Part shown: positions 7,101 through 15,649 of the stretch, in pieces | Layout: each line of letters opens with the position of its first letter | Position numbering within the stretch: position 1 is the first letter of the stretch | Source: Catenovulum sp052056295 | GTDB taxonomy: Bacteria > Pseudomonadota > Gammaproteobacteria > Enterobacterales > Alteromonadaceae | Reading direction: 5' to 3' | Assembly (NCBI RefSeq): GCF_052056295.1 | Contig: NZ_CP182493.1 | Span: 3,410,001-3,474,000, forward strand | DNA length: 64,000 nucleotides | Position numbers and translations under genes: made by a program | Notes under the pieces: model-generated | Database searches by the model: none | What the model was told of the DNA's origin: nothing | Seen by the model: only the letters and a program-made list of their open reading frames with translations

Positions 7101-8516
7101 ATGCGTTTTGCTCGACCGCTGGGATTTAGTTTTGTTGCCTTGCTAGTTATTGGCTGTAGTCTAGCTATTGGGCTGACCAGCCATAACAATCAACAAACCA
7201 ACAGCATCAAAGCATATATAGCGCTAACCAAGTTAGTGTCAGCCAATCAAGCGGATAAAACGCTGGACCAGAGGCGAAAATTTGATGAATTGTATCAGCT
7301 ATTATCTAGCGACAATCGCGAGCGGCTGCGTAATCAACTGATTCAATTTTCCAGCCAACGAGATATTAGCTCTAGCTTCAAACTTTATCCTACAAGGTTA
7401 CTTGTTGATTTAGCCCAACATGGCCATGTTAATGCGATGCGTTTTCTGGCTCGCTCAAATCTGGCTGATGCGAATCAGTGGCATACAGAGTTACTGTCAA
7501 TTGATTATCTACATACTTGGCAATACGCCAGTATATTGGCAGATACGCAAGGCGCAGACAAACAGTTAACCCAAAAAATGTATTTAACAGCTTTGACTTT
7601 TCTCGAAAACGAATTAGAGCTAGAGTCGCAAGCTAAATCACAACAATTAGAAGCGTTAATCGATGAGTTAGTTAAACATGCGATAACGCACAAAGTTGAG
7701 CAATGGCAAACTTTGCTTATGAAGTACTCAACCCCAAGGATTAGCCACTGGCGGAATTTATATCAGCAATATTATGTGGAAAACTTGCGTGAACTTGATT
7801 CGCCATCAGTGAATAATCCAGCCAATAAGTGCGATAAACCACTGACACTGTTGGCCAACACCCCTTGGGATTTAATCCAGCTATCGCAGGTAACTAAGCA
7901 ATTTTTGCAAGCGGAGTTATCCGAAGGTTTTTGCATTCGCCGCCTCGTTTGGAGCGCCGATATACAGCAGATAGAGCACAATCTGACAAACAGCTCGCAG
8001 CCATATTGGTTGGTTATGCGTCAAGTTAATAAAGCTTATAGATTTAAACAGCAAATTCATGTGCCGCCAACAGCTAGCTTAAAGTTGCTGCAGCATGAAA
8101 TTGCTCATTGGCTTGGCTTTGAAGATGAATATGCACTGCGTGCAGAAACCGCTAACATCAGATGCACTAGAGTAAATAGCAGACAAAATATTTGGGCTAT
8201 GGGGCACAATATTGTCGCGATAAAAGATGGCACTCGGTTTAACTCAGTAGCAGACGCTTACCAGGCACTAGCACCGCATATGAAATGGATTGAACATATC
8301 TCGGATATGAAATCTTTTCTTACTCTAGGTGAAAAGGGCTGGGAAATTAAGCCGGTTACCGAACATTTTGAGCATATTGGCATTTACCCGGCGGATACTT
8401 GCAATAATTTTTATGGGGTAACTGCTTATAAACCTTTGCTAAATCTCTCCTTTATGTACAATTATGAGCTAAGTATTCCAAAATTTTATAAGGAATTGTT
8501 AATTGACGATGGTTAA
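7101..8516 (+). CDS. Putative lipoprotein with metzincin-like zinc protease motif
   Basis: I do not recognise a named family. 471 residues begin with a short hydrophobic segment containing a lipobox-like VIGC (Cys19), so it is probably exported and possibly lipidated. Near the C-terminal third, HEIAHWLGFED (residues 332-342) fits the extended metalloprotease pattern HExxHxxGxxD, where two His and an Asp bind zinc and Glu is catalytic. The region before it (about 30-230) is helical and Gln/Leu-rich, possibly degenerate TPR-like. Conserved-looking cysteines (CDKPL, CIRRLV, CTRVNS, DTCNNF) suggest disulphides. It sits 17 bases behind nlpI, itself a protease adaptor, which suggests a joint periplasmic function. 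Confidence 0.6.
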   Translation: MRFARPLGFSFVALLVIGCSLAIGLTSHNNQQTNSIKAYIALTKLVSANQADKTLDQRRKFDELYQLLSSDNRERLRNQLIQFSSQRDISSSFKLYPTRLLVDLAQHGHVNAMRFLARSNLADANQWHTELLSIDYLHTWQYASILADTQGADKQLTQKMYLTALTFLENELELESQAKSQQLEALIDELVKHAITHKVEQWQTLLMKYSTPRISHWRNLYQQYYVENLRELDSPSVNNPANKCDKPLTLLANTPWDLIQLSQVTKQFLQAELSEGFCIRRLVWSADIQQIEHNLTNSSQPYWLVMRQVNKAYRFKQQIHVPPTASLKLLQHEIAHWLGFEDEYALRAETANIRCTRVNSRQNIWAMGHNIVAIKDGTRFNSVADAYQALAPHMKWIEHISDMKSFLTLGEKGWEIKPVTEHFEHIGIYPADTCNNFYGVTAYKPLLNLSFMYNYELSIPKFYKELLIDDG

Positions 8517-8594
8517 GTAATAACAGCTGAACTAGACTATGAAATGCGTTTTTTACGCGTCTATATGGAACAAGGAAATTAAGGAAATAGTCCA

Positions 8595-8912
8595 ATGAGA
8601 AAATCTTCATTAGTCGTTGCGCTTGCAACTTGCGTATCTTTTGCCCCCCATTTATCTGCTAACGTTGAGCACTCTGCTACATCTGTTGTGCAAGCTGCTA
8701 AGACAGATGAAGCCACCACCAAACTTAACCTCAATACTATTAGTTACGAGCAATTAGTTAAGGTGCCAGGTATAGGTAAAGCACGTGCTAAAGCTGTAAT
8801 TGCCTATATAAAAGAAAACGGAAAATTAGATAGTTTTGAACAATTAAAGTCGGTTAAAGGTATTGGTAAAGGTACACTTAACAAATTGAAACAAAATTTT
8901 GTGATTGAGTAA
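8595..8912 (+). CDS. ComEA-family helix-hairpin-helix DNA-binding protein
   Basis: 105 residues: signal peptide (about 1-22, cleaved near LSANVEH), a short linker, then a tandem helix-hairpin-helix domain with KVPGIGKARAKAVIAY and SVKGIGKGTLNKLKQ. This is the ComEA/YbaV pattern of small exported proteins that bind DNA non-specifically. ComEA pulls DNA into the periplasm in competent bacteria; whether this organism is transformable cannot be told from here. Preceded by an AAGGAAATAG Shine-Dalgarno region. Isolated between two unrelated envelope genes, so its regulation is not evident. Confidence 0.85.
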   Translation: MRKSSLVVALATCVSFAPHLSANVEHSATSVVQAAKTDEATTKLNLNTISYEQLVKVPGIGKARAKAVIAYIKENGKLDSFEQLKSVKGIGKGTLNKLKQNFVIE

Positions 8913-9072
8913 TGTAAGCTATTGCAACTTAGGGGATTAGCAGTAGAATGGGCATAAAGTTGTGAAGTGGCAAAGCCGTCACAAAAAAGACACTTGCAAA
9001 TTTACCCCAACTGTTTTTTAATCAACCTGAATTCCAATTTTCTTTCAGATCTCAATACAAGGAAGCTGAAAA

Positions 9073-10176
9073 ATGAAACTAACATTTAAGCACACTGCAA
9101 TTTCACTAGCTTTGGCTGGTTCTTTCGCGTTAACTGGTTGTAACTTTATAGGTGATGGCGATCCTGTTTTTGTCGATCCGATAGACCCAGTTACTCAATC
9201 AATCTCTGTAACAGGTGAGGCAACTAAAGGTGCTTTGATTGGCGCTGATGTATTTGCCTGTATCGCTAAGACGGCATGTTCAACTGCAGACGTAAACGAC
9301 ATCCGCGGAGCAACAGGTTTTGTTGGTGAAACAGTTACTGACGCCAACGGTGAGTATACCTTAAATATCACTAACACTAGTGCATTTGGTAAAGTGATTG
9401 TTGTACGTATTATCGCAAACTCTACTTCTTCTATGGATTGTGACGTTTATGATGACGCTGGCAATGAAGATTGTTCGTTCGATTTAGATGGTACTGAGCT
9501 TAAAACTATTGCTGTAGCACCAGTGCCTGCTGGCGAAGAAACAAGTGTTGCATTACCTGATGTAGATGCGAGTGCACTATCGACTTTAACAGTTGATTTA
9601 ATCGAAGCCGATGAAACTTTAACTGACTCTTTAACCGCTGAACAATTGTCAACTAAAGCTAAAGGTGCTTCTAAAGCTGTTGCAACTATTTTAGGCTTAG
9701 AAGAGTCTGATATCGGTGCAGATGTAGACTTCACTAAACTGAAGTTAGGTTCTGCTAAACAAGGTAACGCAAAATTTAATGCTTTATCAGACGCGGGTAA
9801 GAAATTAGCTTCTGTTAACGCTGCATTAGGTGGTGTTGCTGCTTCAGGTGAAAACTTGGGGCAAAAGCTTAAAGAAGTTATTAGCACAGTTAAAAAATCT
9901 ATCCAACAGCCAGCAGCTGTTAGTGATGCTGATGTGGTTATTTTCCAAAAGGTAGCGACTGTAGTTGATAAGCAAGTAACAAGTAGTGCAACCAAAACTA
10001 GCATTACTAAACCTGTTACTAAAAATCCATCGGTAGTAAACAAAGACTCTGTAGTGAAAGATGCACAAGACGCTCGTGATGATCTTATAGATTCGGGTAC
10101 TAACCCTGGTGGTACTGGTGGTACTGGTGGTACTGGTGGTACTGGCGGTGGTAACACTGGTGGTAGCAATACCTAA
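9073..10176 (+). CDS. Putative lipoprotein with Gly/Thr repeat tail
   Basis: 367 residues of no family that I can name. The signal peptide ends in a clear lipobox LTGC (Cys23), predicting an outer-membrane lipoprotein. Residues about 45-140 resemble a carboxypeptidase-regulatory-like or Ig-like beta domain (VTGEATKGALIGADVF, TDANGEYTLNI) with cysteine pairs. The middle is Ala/Asp/Ser-rich and helical. The last 25 residues are a GGT tandem tail encoded by four 9-base repeats (10108-10143). An AAGGAAGC Shine-Dalgarno precedes the ATG and a strong terminator follows, so it is a single-gene unit. A surface or cell-envelope role is inference only. Confidence 0.7.
   Translation: MKLTFKHTAISLALAGSFALTGCNFIGDGDPVFVDPIDPVTQSISVTGEATKGALIGADVFACIAKTACSTADVNDIRGATGFVGETVTDANGEYTLNITNTSAFGKVIVVRIIANSTSSMDCDVYDDAGNEDCSFDLDGTELKTIAVAPVPAGEETSVALPDVDASALSTLTVDLIEADETLTDSLTAEQLSTKAKGASKAVATILGLEESDIGADVDFTKLKLGSAKQGNAKFNALSDAGKKLASVNAALGGVAASGENLGQKLKEVISTVKKSIQQPAAVSDADVVIFQKVATVVDKQVTSSATKTSITKPVTKNPSVVNKDSVVKDAQDARDDLIDSGTNPGGTGGTGGTGGTGGGNTGGSNT
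10108..10143 (+). repeat. In-frame 9-base tandem repeat in the lipoprotein gene
   Basis: Four perfect copies of GGTGGTACT, encoding Gly-Gly-Thr units at the C-terminal end of the lipoprotein. Degenerate units follow. Copy-number change by slippage would keep the frame. Confidence 0.9.
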
Positions 10177-10198
10177 TATCTAGGTAACTAGTAATTTC

Positions 10199-10226
10199 AA
10201 AAACCCGACTTTGGTCGGGTTTTTTG
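10199..10226 (+). terminator. Rho-independent terminator after the lipoprotein gene
   Basis: Stem AAACCCGAC / GTCGGGTTT with loop TTTG followed by six or more T. It starts 23 bases after the stop codon. Confidence 0.92.
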
Positions 10227-10373
10227 TTTTTACCGATTTGTTTTTTGATTTTGTGCTTGCGAAATATGCACTGCTCAAGCTAGCTGGTTTGATTTAGCAG
10301 TGTAAGAAGGGTATCAATTGGTGAGAAGTAGGTGAAAAGGTTAAAGCATCGAAAGCTAGCAGGATGTTAGCGA

Positions 10374-11597
10374 CTAATTAGCCGCTAACTCACTTGCTCT
10401 GTCATTCGACCATTGAATGGCCGTGTGGTAGTAGTCAGGTACTTGTTCAGTATTTAAGGTTAAGCGTTCTATCAGTAGTCCTGCTTTAACCCATTCAGCT
10501 TTTTCGTAGTGCTCAACTAAATCTAGATAGTTTGCTAATAAACCTTCACGTTGAATTAGTGCTGATTTAATCTCTTGAGCCAACGGCAGTTTAGTCATTA
10601 TGCTTTCAATTGGTTCATCTAAAATTGCATCGATAACAGACAACATGCCGGTTAAAAATGCCATAGATGAGTCTCTGAGTTGACCATGGTCTTTAGCAAT
10701 AGATTCACAAAAATGCGCTCGACTCATTGACAATCTAATCAATTCGACCGGTTTGTCTGAGTTTATTTGTGCCGCAAATAATACAGCTAAGAACTTTTTC
10801 AGCTCAGCTTGACCTAATACAACCAAAGCTTGTTTTATTGTTTCTATGTCGCCGCGGCGTTTAAATATCGCTGAGTTTGCATAACGCAATAACTTAAACG
10901 AAAGTGTTACATCACGCTGAAAGATATTGATGATGGCAGATAAATCCATCTCAGCTTTAGACGATTCATACAACAACTCAGCTAAGCTCATTTGAGAAGG
11001 TGCCAACGCTCGGCTTTGCATTACCTCAGGCTCACTGAAAAAGTAGCCTTGGAAGTAGGTGAAACCCCATTCTAACGCGCTGTTAAATTCTTCGTAGGTT
11101 TCTACTTTTTCAGCCAATAACTTAATGTCGTATTTTCCGGCTATTTTGCCTATCTGCTGAATTTCTTCATGCGACGATTCACGAAAATCAACTTTAATAA
11201 TGTCGATATATGGGAAGAAGTGCAGCCATACAGGATCGTGTACATAATCATCTAAAGCAATTGTGTAACCTTCTTGCTTAAGTTCAGTGACCGCTTGTAA
11301 CAGTTTTTTCGTTGGTTTCGCAGTTTCCAGTATTTCTACAACCAGCTGTTCTTTTGGGATCAAACTTGGGAATTTTTTTATTAATAATTCGTCCGAAAAG
11401 TTTATGAAAGCTGGATGTTGGTCGGTGAAATCATCTAACCCTAGGTTAAATTGGCTCGCTTCTATTAGTTTAGAAGTTGCCTGATCACCATCAATATTTG
11501 GGAATACATTCTCTAAGCTATCTCGAAATAGTAGCTCATATGCGAACAACTGCTTATTTTGATCAAATATGGGTTGTCTTGCAGCGTAAAAAAACAT
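10374..11597 (-). CDS. EAL-HDOD domain signalling protein (EAL motif degenerate)
   Basis: 407 residues: an N-terminal EAL-like domain (about 1-205) and a C-terminal HDOD domain (about 200-390), the arrangement of the YuxH-type family. The signature EAL is replaced by ELL (AYELLFRD) and DDFG by DDYV, while KVDF and AEKVET remain. Loss of several metal-site residues suggests that it binds c-di-GMP or partners rather than hydrolysing it. HDOD domains are HD-fold regulators without phosphohydrolase residues. No membrane segment, so cytosolic. Divergent from rssA with 224 bases between. No clear operon partner. Confidence 0.85.
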   Translation of the reverse strand: MFFYAARQPIFDQNKQLFAYELLFRDSLENVFPNIDGDQATSKLIEASQFNLGLDDFTDQHPAFINFSDELLIKKFPSLIPKEQLVVEILETAKPTKKLLQAVTELKQEGYTIALDDYVHDPVWLHFFPYIDIIKVDFRESSHEEIQQIGKIAGKYDIKLLAEKVETYEEFNSALEWGFTYFQGYFFSEPEVMQSRALAPSQMSLAELLYESSKAEMDLSAIINIFQRDVTLSFKLLRYANSAIFKRRGDIETIKQALVVLGQAELKKFLAVLFAAQINSDKPVELIRLSMSRAHFCESIAKDHGQLRDSSMAFLTGMLSVIDAILDEPIESIMTKLPLAQEIKSALIQREGLLANYLDLVEHYEKAEWVKAGLLIERLTLNTEQVPDYYHTAIQWSNDRASELAAN

Positions 11598-11821
11598 CTA
11601 TTTATCCAAAGCTAAAATTATTTAAACTAATTTATGCGTACAGCCCTAATTATCGCAATAACATCCATGAGAGAGTGTCGTGCAACACTTGCTTAACAAC
11701 ATGAATAGATATTCTCGTTTATTTGAGTATAAATCAAGTTTTTTGTCCTGCACGGCAAATATGTATTTCTTTTAGGACACAGAGTAGAATTAACAAAAAT
11801 TAGGATGAAATTAAATCAGTA

Positions 11822-12772
11822 ATGCAGAAAAAATCATCACATAAACTAGGTTTAGCTTTGGGCAGCGGCGCTGCGCGTGGCTGGTCTTTGATTGGAATTT
11901 TACGAGAACTTAACAAATTAGGTATTAAACCTGATGTAATAGCAGGTTGTTCTATTGGCTCACTGGTTGGAGCTGCGTATGCCACCAATAAATTGGTTGA
12001 GTTAGAAGAGTGGGCTTTGTCGTTAGATACATGGAATGTGGTGCGCTTACTAGATTGGGGTATGGGACGTGGGGGGATTGTCTCTGGCGGTCGACTTTAC
12101 AATCGATTAGAACAAACCATAGGTAAAATAAAAATTGAAGAATGTCCAATTCAGTATGCCGCTGTTGCTACTGAGCTTTACACAGGACGAGAGCACGTAT
12201 TTACCCAAGGGTCTATGTTGCAGGCCATTAGAGCCTCCTGTGCAATACCTGGATTTTTGGCGCCACAATATATTGAAGGTCACTGGATGGTAGATGGAGC
12301 TGTTGTTAATCCTGTGCCGGTTTCTGTTTGTCGCGCTTTGGGGGCTAATCGAGTGATTGCAGTTGATTTAAACGGCGGTAGGCTTGCAGAGGGGCACAAC
12401 CCTTCGCTAGATGTAAAAAATACCAGCGGCAATAGCAATAAACAAGCTTATGATCAGCAACCAAACAAGTTTCAGGATTTACTCGGTGAAAGTAAGGGGT
12501 TTCTCGAACAATGGGTTAAAAAGATACCTGTTGGCACCAACCAATCTCCCGGTATGATAGCTGTTGCGACCAGCGCAATAGATATAATGCAAAACCATAT
12601 CACGCGCAGTCGCCTGATGGCCGATCCACCTGATATTTTGTTACAGCCTAAAGTTGCTCATATAGGTATTCTCGAATTCAACCGAGCAGAAGAAGCAATC
12701 AAAATAGGTGAGCAAGCTGTGCGTAATATCGCTCATTTATTAGAAGATTTCTCTAACTTCGAGCCGAGTTAA
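11822..12772 (+). CDS. rssA: Patatin-like phospholipase (RssA/YchK family)
   Basis: Predicted lipid acyl hydrolase with a Ser-Asp dyad. The oxyanion-hole glycine motif GLALGSGAARG (about residues 9-19), nucleophile elbow GCSIGS (about 41-46) and DGA motif (MVDGAVVNP, about 158) are all present, so it looks catalytically intact. 316 residues, close to the family length, no signal peptide. Its TAA overlaps the next ATG (TAATG at 12770-12774), strongly implying translational coupling with the pqi lipid-transport genes. E. coli RssA is instead linked to rssB, which is absent here. A role in lipid turnover tied to PqiABC is inferred from this coupling. Confidence 0.88.
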   Translation: MQKKSSHKLGLALGSGAARGWSLIGILRELNKLGIKPDVIAGCSIGSLVGAAYATNKLVELEEWALSLDTWNVVRLLDWGMGRGGIVSGGRLYNRLEQTIGKIKIEECPIQYAAVATELYTGREHVFTQGSMLQAIRASCAIPGFLAPQYIEGHWMVDGAVVNPVPVSVCRALGANRVIAVDLNGGRLAEGHNPSLDVKNTSGNSNKQAYDQQPNKFQDLLGESKGFLEQWVKKIPVGTNQSPGMIAVATSAIDIMQNHITRSRLMADPPDILLQPKVAHIGILEFNRAEEAIKIGEQAVRNIAHLLEDFSNFEPS

Positions 12773-13407
12773 TGCGAAATTTTATTGCATGCGAACATTG
12801 TGATTTATTGATGGAGTATCCAATACTTAATCACGCTCAGCAGGCTCATTGCAAACGCTGTGGCAATCATTTGATGTCACGGCCTAAACATAGTTTACAG
12901 TTAACTTTGTCGTTTATTACCGCCAGTATTATATTGTTTATGGCGGCTAACTTTTTTCCAATGATCTCAGCAGAGCAAGCCGGCTTTAAAAACCAAATGC
13001 GATTACTCGAAGCTGCATATGCATTTTTCGTCCATGGCGAATGGTTGCTCGGTTTTATTGTACTTTGTGTTGTACTGCTATTGCCGTTTATCTTGATGTT
13101 ACTGCTAGTTTATTTGTTGCTGCCGATGATCTTTTATCGAATATTGCTACCAAAAACCAATTTTGTTGCGCGTTTGGTTTTTTCTTTGCAAAAATGGTCA
13201 ATGGTCGATGTTTATCTAGTTGCTATGTTGGCAAGCCTCACTAAACTTACCTCTATGGTTACTATTGAACTGGGTGTTGGTATTTGGGCGTATATCGGCT
13301 TTAGTTTGTGTTTATCTGCCGCATTGGCCAATTTGGATAGACAAAGATTCTGGCGCTATTTGGATAAAATTAAATGTCATCAGATATTAAAACAGCAAAA
13401 GATGTAG
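12772..13407 (+). CDS. pqiA: PqiA-family integral membrane protein, first copy
   Basis: Inner-membrane subunit of a PqiABC-type (MCE) phospholipid transport system. 211 residues: an N-terminal zinc-ribbon-like segment with two CxxC pairs (CEHC and CKRC) then about four membrane helices (near residues 40-60, 88-120, 145-165 and 170-190). E. coli PqiA (about 417 aa) has two such halves in one chain; here they are two genes. Start ATG overlaps the rssA stop. The 3' end overlaps the second copy by 34 bases. No stop or frameshift debris is seen; each half has its own zinc ribbon and start, so this looks like a natural two-gene arrangement. Confidence 0.85.
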   Translation: MRNFIACEHCDLLMEYPILNHAQQAHCKRCGNHLMSRPKHSLQLTLSFITASIILFMAANFFPMISAEQAGFKNQMRLLEAAYAFFVHGEWLLGFIVLCVVLLLPFILMLLLVYLLLPMIFYRILLPKTNFVARLVFSLQKWSMVDVYLVAMLASLTKLTSMVTIELGVGIWAYIGFSLCLSAALANLDRQRFWRYLDKIKCHQILKQQKM

Positions 13408-13985
13408 AGCTCACTTTATGTCTGCACTGCCACAAACTCAATCCAATATCTTGGAGTGTTTGTAGTCGATGTGGTGGCAAAATCTATTTGCGTAAACCTA
13501 AGTCCATACAAGTCACAGTTGCTTGGTTAATCACGGCGATTGTATTTTATATACCAGCCAATGTTTTTCCCGTTATGACCACTTTTGCCTTTGGTCGAGA
13601 AACTGCGAGTACAATTGTTGGAGGAATATTTGAGCTGTGGGAACAAAAATCGTACGTGATTGCGTCTATCATTTTTATCGCCAGCATAATTATTCCTATA
13701 CTAAAAATTCTGTTGTTATTGTGGTTGTGTTTGTCGCTAAAGTTAAATTTGACTGAAACGCTGAAACTACGTACGTCATTGTATCGATTAACTTTATGGA
13801 TAGGTCGCTGGTCTATGATAGACGTATTTGTTGTCGCGATATTGGTTGCTTTGCTGCAACTAGGCGGTTTACTATCCATCCAGCCAACAATTGGTAGTTT
13901 AGCTTTTGCCTGTGTTGTAATTGCCACTATGTTGGCTGCAGAGTCGTTTGATCCAAGATTAATATGGGATAGTTTAGAGCGTTAG
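13374..13985 (+). CDS. pqiA: PqiA-family integral membrane protein, second copy
   Basis: 203 residues with CLHC and CSRC zinc-ribbon pairs at the N-terminus and about four membrane helices (for example VTVAWLITAIVFYIPANVF and SIIFIASIIIPILKILLLLWLCL). It corresponds to the second half of the two-domain PqiA/LetA proteins. It begins in another frame 34 bases before the first copy ends, so the two are probably made in a fixed ratio by coupling. pqiB follows after 7 bases. It is expected to sit in the inner membrane and to load or receive lipids for the PqiB tunnel. Confidence 0.85.
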   Translation: MSSDIKTAKDVELTLCLHCHKLNPISWSVCSRCGGKIYLRKPKSIQVTVAWLITAIVFYIPANVFPVMTTFAFGRETASTIVGGIFELWEQKSYVIASIIFIASIIIPILKILLLLWLCLSLKLNLTETLKLRTSLYRLTLWIGRWSMIDVFVVAILVALLQLGGLLSIQPTIGSLAFACVVIATMLAAESFDPRLIWDSLER

Positions 13986-13992
13986 GAAGTTT

Positions 13993-15648
13993 ATGCAGAC
14001 CCCACAAGTTACCAAAAGAACAAAATTATCCTCAGTATGGCTCATACCGTTTTTGGCTCTGGTAGTGAGTTTATGGTTTGTCACACAGCATTATTTAAAT
14101 AGAGGGACTGAAATTCAAATTCGTTTCGCCAGTGCTGAAGGGATAGAAGCGGGCAAAACTCAAATTAAAACGCTAAACGTTGATGTAGGCGTGGTAACGC
14201 GAGTAGAAATTAACCGCGATTTAACCACAGTTAATGTAACTGCCAGAATTAAACCTCAAGCAGAAAACTTACTTAGACAAGATTCCAAATTTTGGGTAGT
14301 CAAACCTAGAGTTGGTGCAAAAGGGGTTTCAGGGTTAACGACTATATTGTCTGGTGCATACATAGAGCTAGAACCGGGTAAAGATTACCCAGGAAAAACA
14401 GAGTTTGTTGGATTAGATAACCCACCACTCACTCGAACTAATAAACAAGGGGTCAATTTATACCTGCTGAGCCAAAGAATTGATTCACTCAGTGCCGGCG
14501 ACCCGATAATCCATAAAGGTTTTGAAGTGGGGCAAATCACTCAAATTGAAGTGCTGAGTCCAAACAGCATTAAAACCAATATCTTTATCGAATCACCTTA
14601 TGATCAAATGGTGACAAGCAACAGCCGTTTTTACAATAGCAGCGGTGTAAGTTTTGCCGTTAATGCACAGGGCATAGAAGTTTTTGCTGACGCGATAGAA
14701 AGCACTTTAACCGGCGGTATAGCGTTTGATTTACCGTTTGGCATGCCTGAAGGTGACTCAATTAGCGATGGCACTGAGTTTCAGCTCTATCGGAATAAAC
14801 TTGAAATGGAAAAGCATCCGTTCAAACACAGCCTAGATTTTATATTGTTATTTAATCGCTCTATACGAGGATTAAATATCGGCGAATTTGTTGAGTATAG
14901 GGGCGTTCGTATCGGTACTGTAGTTGATATTGGCTTTAAGTATTTGCCAGAAAATAACTTTAATATAGCTACGCAACCCCAAGTACCTGTGTTAGTACGC
15001 TTAGACCCAGCACGTTTGTTGGGACAAGATACACCTGCAGCTGGTAAACAAATGTTAACTACTCTAGATACGCATATCCGCAATGGATTAAGAGCAGCAT
15101 TAAAAACGGGTAGCTTAGTAACAGGTCAAAGTTACATCCAGCTTGATTTTTATCCTGCAGGTGAAGAAAACAACAGTCAGCTAGGTTATGTGGGGGATTA
15201 CCCTAGTATTCCGACTGAGCATGATGACCTAGATTCAATGTTGTCGGATTTTGGTGTTTTTGCTAACAAACTGGCGAACTTGCCATTAAATGAAACAGTA
15301 AACCAAGTTTCGACTACCTTACAGCAAGCTCAAGCGTTAATTGCTCAGGCAGAGTTGATGGCTGCTGAATTTCAATCAGTCGCTAGCTCAGTTGATGGGT
15401 TTATGCAAAATGAAGCCTTACACAATTTGCCGCAGCAATTAGCTAATTTAATTGGCAAGTTGAATAATTTGGTTGAGAACCTAGGTAAATCTGACGGAAC
15501 CATAGCCGAGGTTGAAGATACTATGCTTAAATTAAACCAAACTTTAGATAGTGTTAAAAAAGTTGCTGATACGCTAGAGAGTAAACCTGATTCGTTAATT
15601 TTCAGTCAGCCGAGAAGTTCTGATCCTATTCCTGGAGCAAAAAAATAG
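13993..15648 (+). CDS. pqiB: MCE-domain protein PqiB (lipid transport tunnel)
   Basis: 551 residues (E. coli PqiB 546). One N-terminal membrane helix (about 13-33) anchors it in the inner membrane. Three MCE domains follow (about 40-130, 155-235, 285-400) with the typical GxxxG/VxxVEIN- and G.YIEL-type signatures (SGAYIEL, TGQSYIQL). The C-terminal 140 residues form the long amphipathic helical needle (for example STTLQQAQALIAQAELMAAEF). PqiB hexamers form a tunnel towards the outer membrane for phospholipid movement. It lies 7 bases after pqiA copy 2 and 1 base before pqiC. Confidence 0.93.
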   Translation: MQTPQVTKRTKLSSVWLIPFLALVVSLWFVTQHYLNRGTEIQIRFASAEGIEAGKTQIKTLNVDVGVVTRVEINRDLTTVNVTARIKPQAENLLRQDSKFWVVKPRVGAKGVSGLTTILSGAYIELEPGKDYPGKTEFVGLDNPPLTRTNKQGVNLYLLSQRIDSLSAGDPIIHKGFEVGQITQIEVLSPNSIKTNIFIESPYDQMVTSNSRFYNSSGVSFAVNAQGIEVFADAIESTLTGGIAFDLPFGMPEGDSISDGTEFQLYRNKLEMEKHPFKHSLDFILLFNRSIRGLNIGEFVEYRGVRIGTVVDIGFKYLPENNFNIATQPQVPVLVRLDPARLLGQDTPAAGKQMLTTLDTHIRNGLRAALKTGSLVTGQSYIQLDFYPAGEENNSQLGYVGDYPSIPTEHDDLDSMLSDFGVFANKLANLPLNETVNQVSTTLQQAQALIAQAELMAAEFQSVASSVDGFMQNEALHNLPQQLANLIGKLNNLVENLGKSDGTIAEVEDTMLKLNQTLDSVKKVADTLESKPDSLIFSQPRSSDPIPGAKK

Positions 15649-15649
15649 T

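Noticed and set aside
9447..10169. 240-codon minus-strand reading frame
   Set aside because: Antisense shadow of the lipoprotein gene; the Pro-rich start is just the Gly/Thr repeat read backwards.
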